Below are positions 63,530 through 64,000 of a stretch of 64,000 bases of DNA, piece after piece. The stretch spans positions 55,917,776 through 55,981,775 of the forward strand of contig OY829326.1 in the NCBI GenBank assembly GCA_963691655.1, written 5' to 3'. The position numbers and the translations under genes were made by a program. The notes below the pieces were generated by a model. That model was not told the origin of the DNA and ran no database searches. It saw nothing but the letters and a program-made list of their open reading frames with translations. Within the stretch, counting starts at the first letter, position 1; the number at the start of each line of letters is the position of its first letter. This DNA is from Toxonevra muliebris (lineage: Eukaryota; Arthropoda; Insecta; Diptera; Pallopteridae).

Positions 63530-64000
63530 TAGGTGGATGTCATGTTGAAGGAGCGTGAAATCACATCCACACTAGGCAAGGCCACTGTGTGCAAGGCGGC
63601 GTTTTGTCGCCTTTATTGGTCCATGGTAATCGATGACCTTTTGACCAAGCTGGATGAGTCTGGTTACAAGGCTATCGGTTATGCAGATGATTTGGCAATC
63701 ATCGTCTCTGGGAAGTATAGTTCAACTATTACGGATGAAATCAGCACTCTTATTGGTTTTAGATTAGTGCATCACAGAGGGCCTACCAATCAATCCCAAA
63801 AAAAACCATCCCAGTTCCTTTTACTAGGAAATACAAGCTGGACCTCGGTCCTATTTCCATTCAAAACACTGTTATTATGTATTCCGATGGGGTCAAATAC
63901 TTAAGCATTGCGCTTGACAAACGACTGAATTGGAGTACTCACTTAAATAATTACTAGGACTTTCAGGGCGTATAAGAAATTCTTTGGTAGAGCATGGGGT
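63530..64000 (+). pseudogene. reverse transcriptase fragment of a non-LTR element, running off the window
   Basis: The + strand has Val-Gln-Gly-Gly-Val-Leu-Ser-Pro-Leu-Leu in one frame (about 63585-63617), then after a shift Trp-Ser-Met-Val-Ile-Asp-Asp-Leu-Leu and the catalytic Gly-Tyr-Ala-Asp-Asp-Leu (near 63680). After another shift comes Gly-Leu-Pro-Ile-Asn-Pro-Lys-Lys-Thr, and the thumb begins with Val-Lys-Tyr-Leu-Ser-Ile-Ala-Leu-Asp. The order is that of I/R1/LOA-type reverse transcriptases. Two frameshifts and a later stop make it dead. The sequence continues beyond 64000. Confidence 0.8.

Noticed and set aside
1..64000. CRISPR arrays, bacterial operons, prophage or rRNA genes
   Set aside because: No regularly spaced identical repeats, no ribosome-binding-site-led gene clusters and no rRNA-like blocks. 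All evidence points to animal nuclear DNA.

Overview
This is eukaryotic DNA, most likely from the nuclear genome of a fly (Diptera). It is very AT-rich and has GT-AG splice sites, CA/TG and CATA microsatellites, and insect-type mariner, DD37E, hAT-like, piggyBac-like, RTE, I-clade and Gypsy elements. The species cannot be fixed from the window. There are no operons, ribosome-binding sites, rRNA genes or CRISPR arrays.

Host genes are few. On the + strand at the left edge are two small exons, apparently the last two of an unrecognised gene (1033-1101 and 2030-2283), joined by a phase-matched intron and followed by a poly(A) signal. On the - strand, 19714-21875 is a large terminal exon of a single-pass membrane protein with a von Willebrand factor C domain, a Ser/Thr-rich mucin-like stalk and a short cytoplasmic tail. 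Its upstream exons are not identified. Much of the sequence to its right may be its long first introns.

Almost everything else is mobile DNA or its remains. From left to right: a decayed non-LTR fragment (3.0-3.4 kb); a hAT-like non-autonomous element (4.3-5.3 kb, perfect 8-bp target duplication); a piggyBac-like element with TTAA duplications (6.3-7.7 kb); a CR1/Jockey-like tail, a mariner relic and a broken RTE element (8.9-12.7 kb) ending at another hAT-like MITE; a 91-bp TTAA MITE (14.0 kb); a pogo/Tigger-like element (16.0-18.9 kb) with a nested TA element carrying two opposed tRNA-like sequences; two more hAT-like MITEs (22.4 and 24.5 kb); a GC-richer repeat patch (27.8-28.6 kb); a foldback element (29.9-30.7 kb); a ~147-bp-period satellite (30.9-32.3 kb); a deleted mariner with a DD37E element nested in it (35.7-37.9 kb); and a complete Gypsy-type LTR retrotransposon with identical LTRs and an intact 1511-codon gag-pol frame (41.8-47.2 kb).

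The right part holds a decayed mariner-like transposase, a hammerhead-ribozyme-like motif (49.6 kb), a 5'-truncated I-clade element with a 14-bp target duplication (49.9-51.1 kb), a second DD37E relic (56.1-57.3 kb), a degenerate 7-bp-period repeat tract spread over more than 4 kb (58.9-63.5 kb), and two non-LTR fragments in opposite directions at the right edge. The only mobile element here that looks able to make its own proteins is the LTR retrotransposon. All transposase genes seen are broken.
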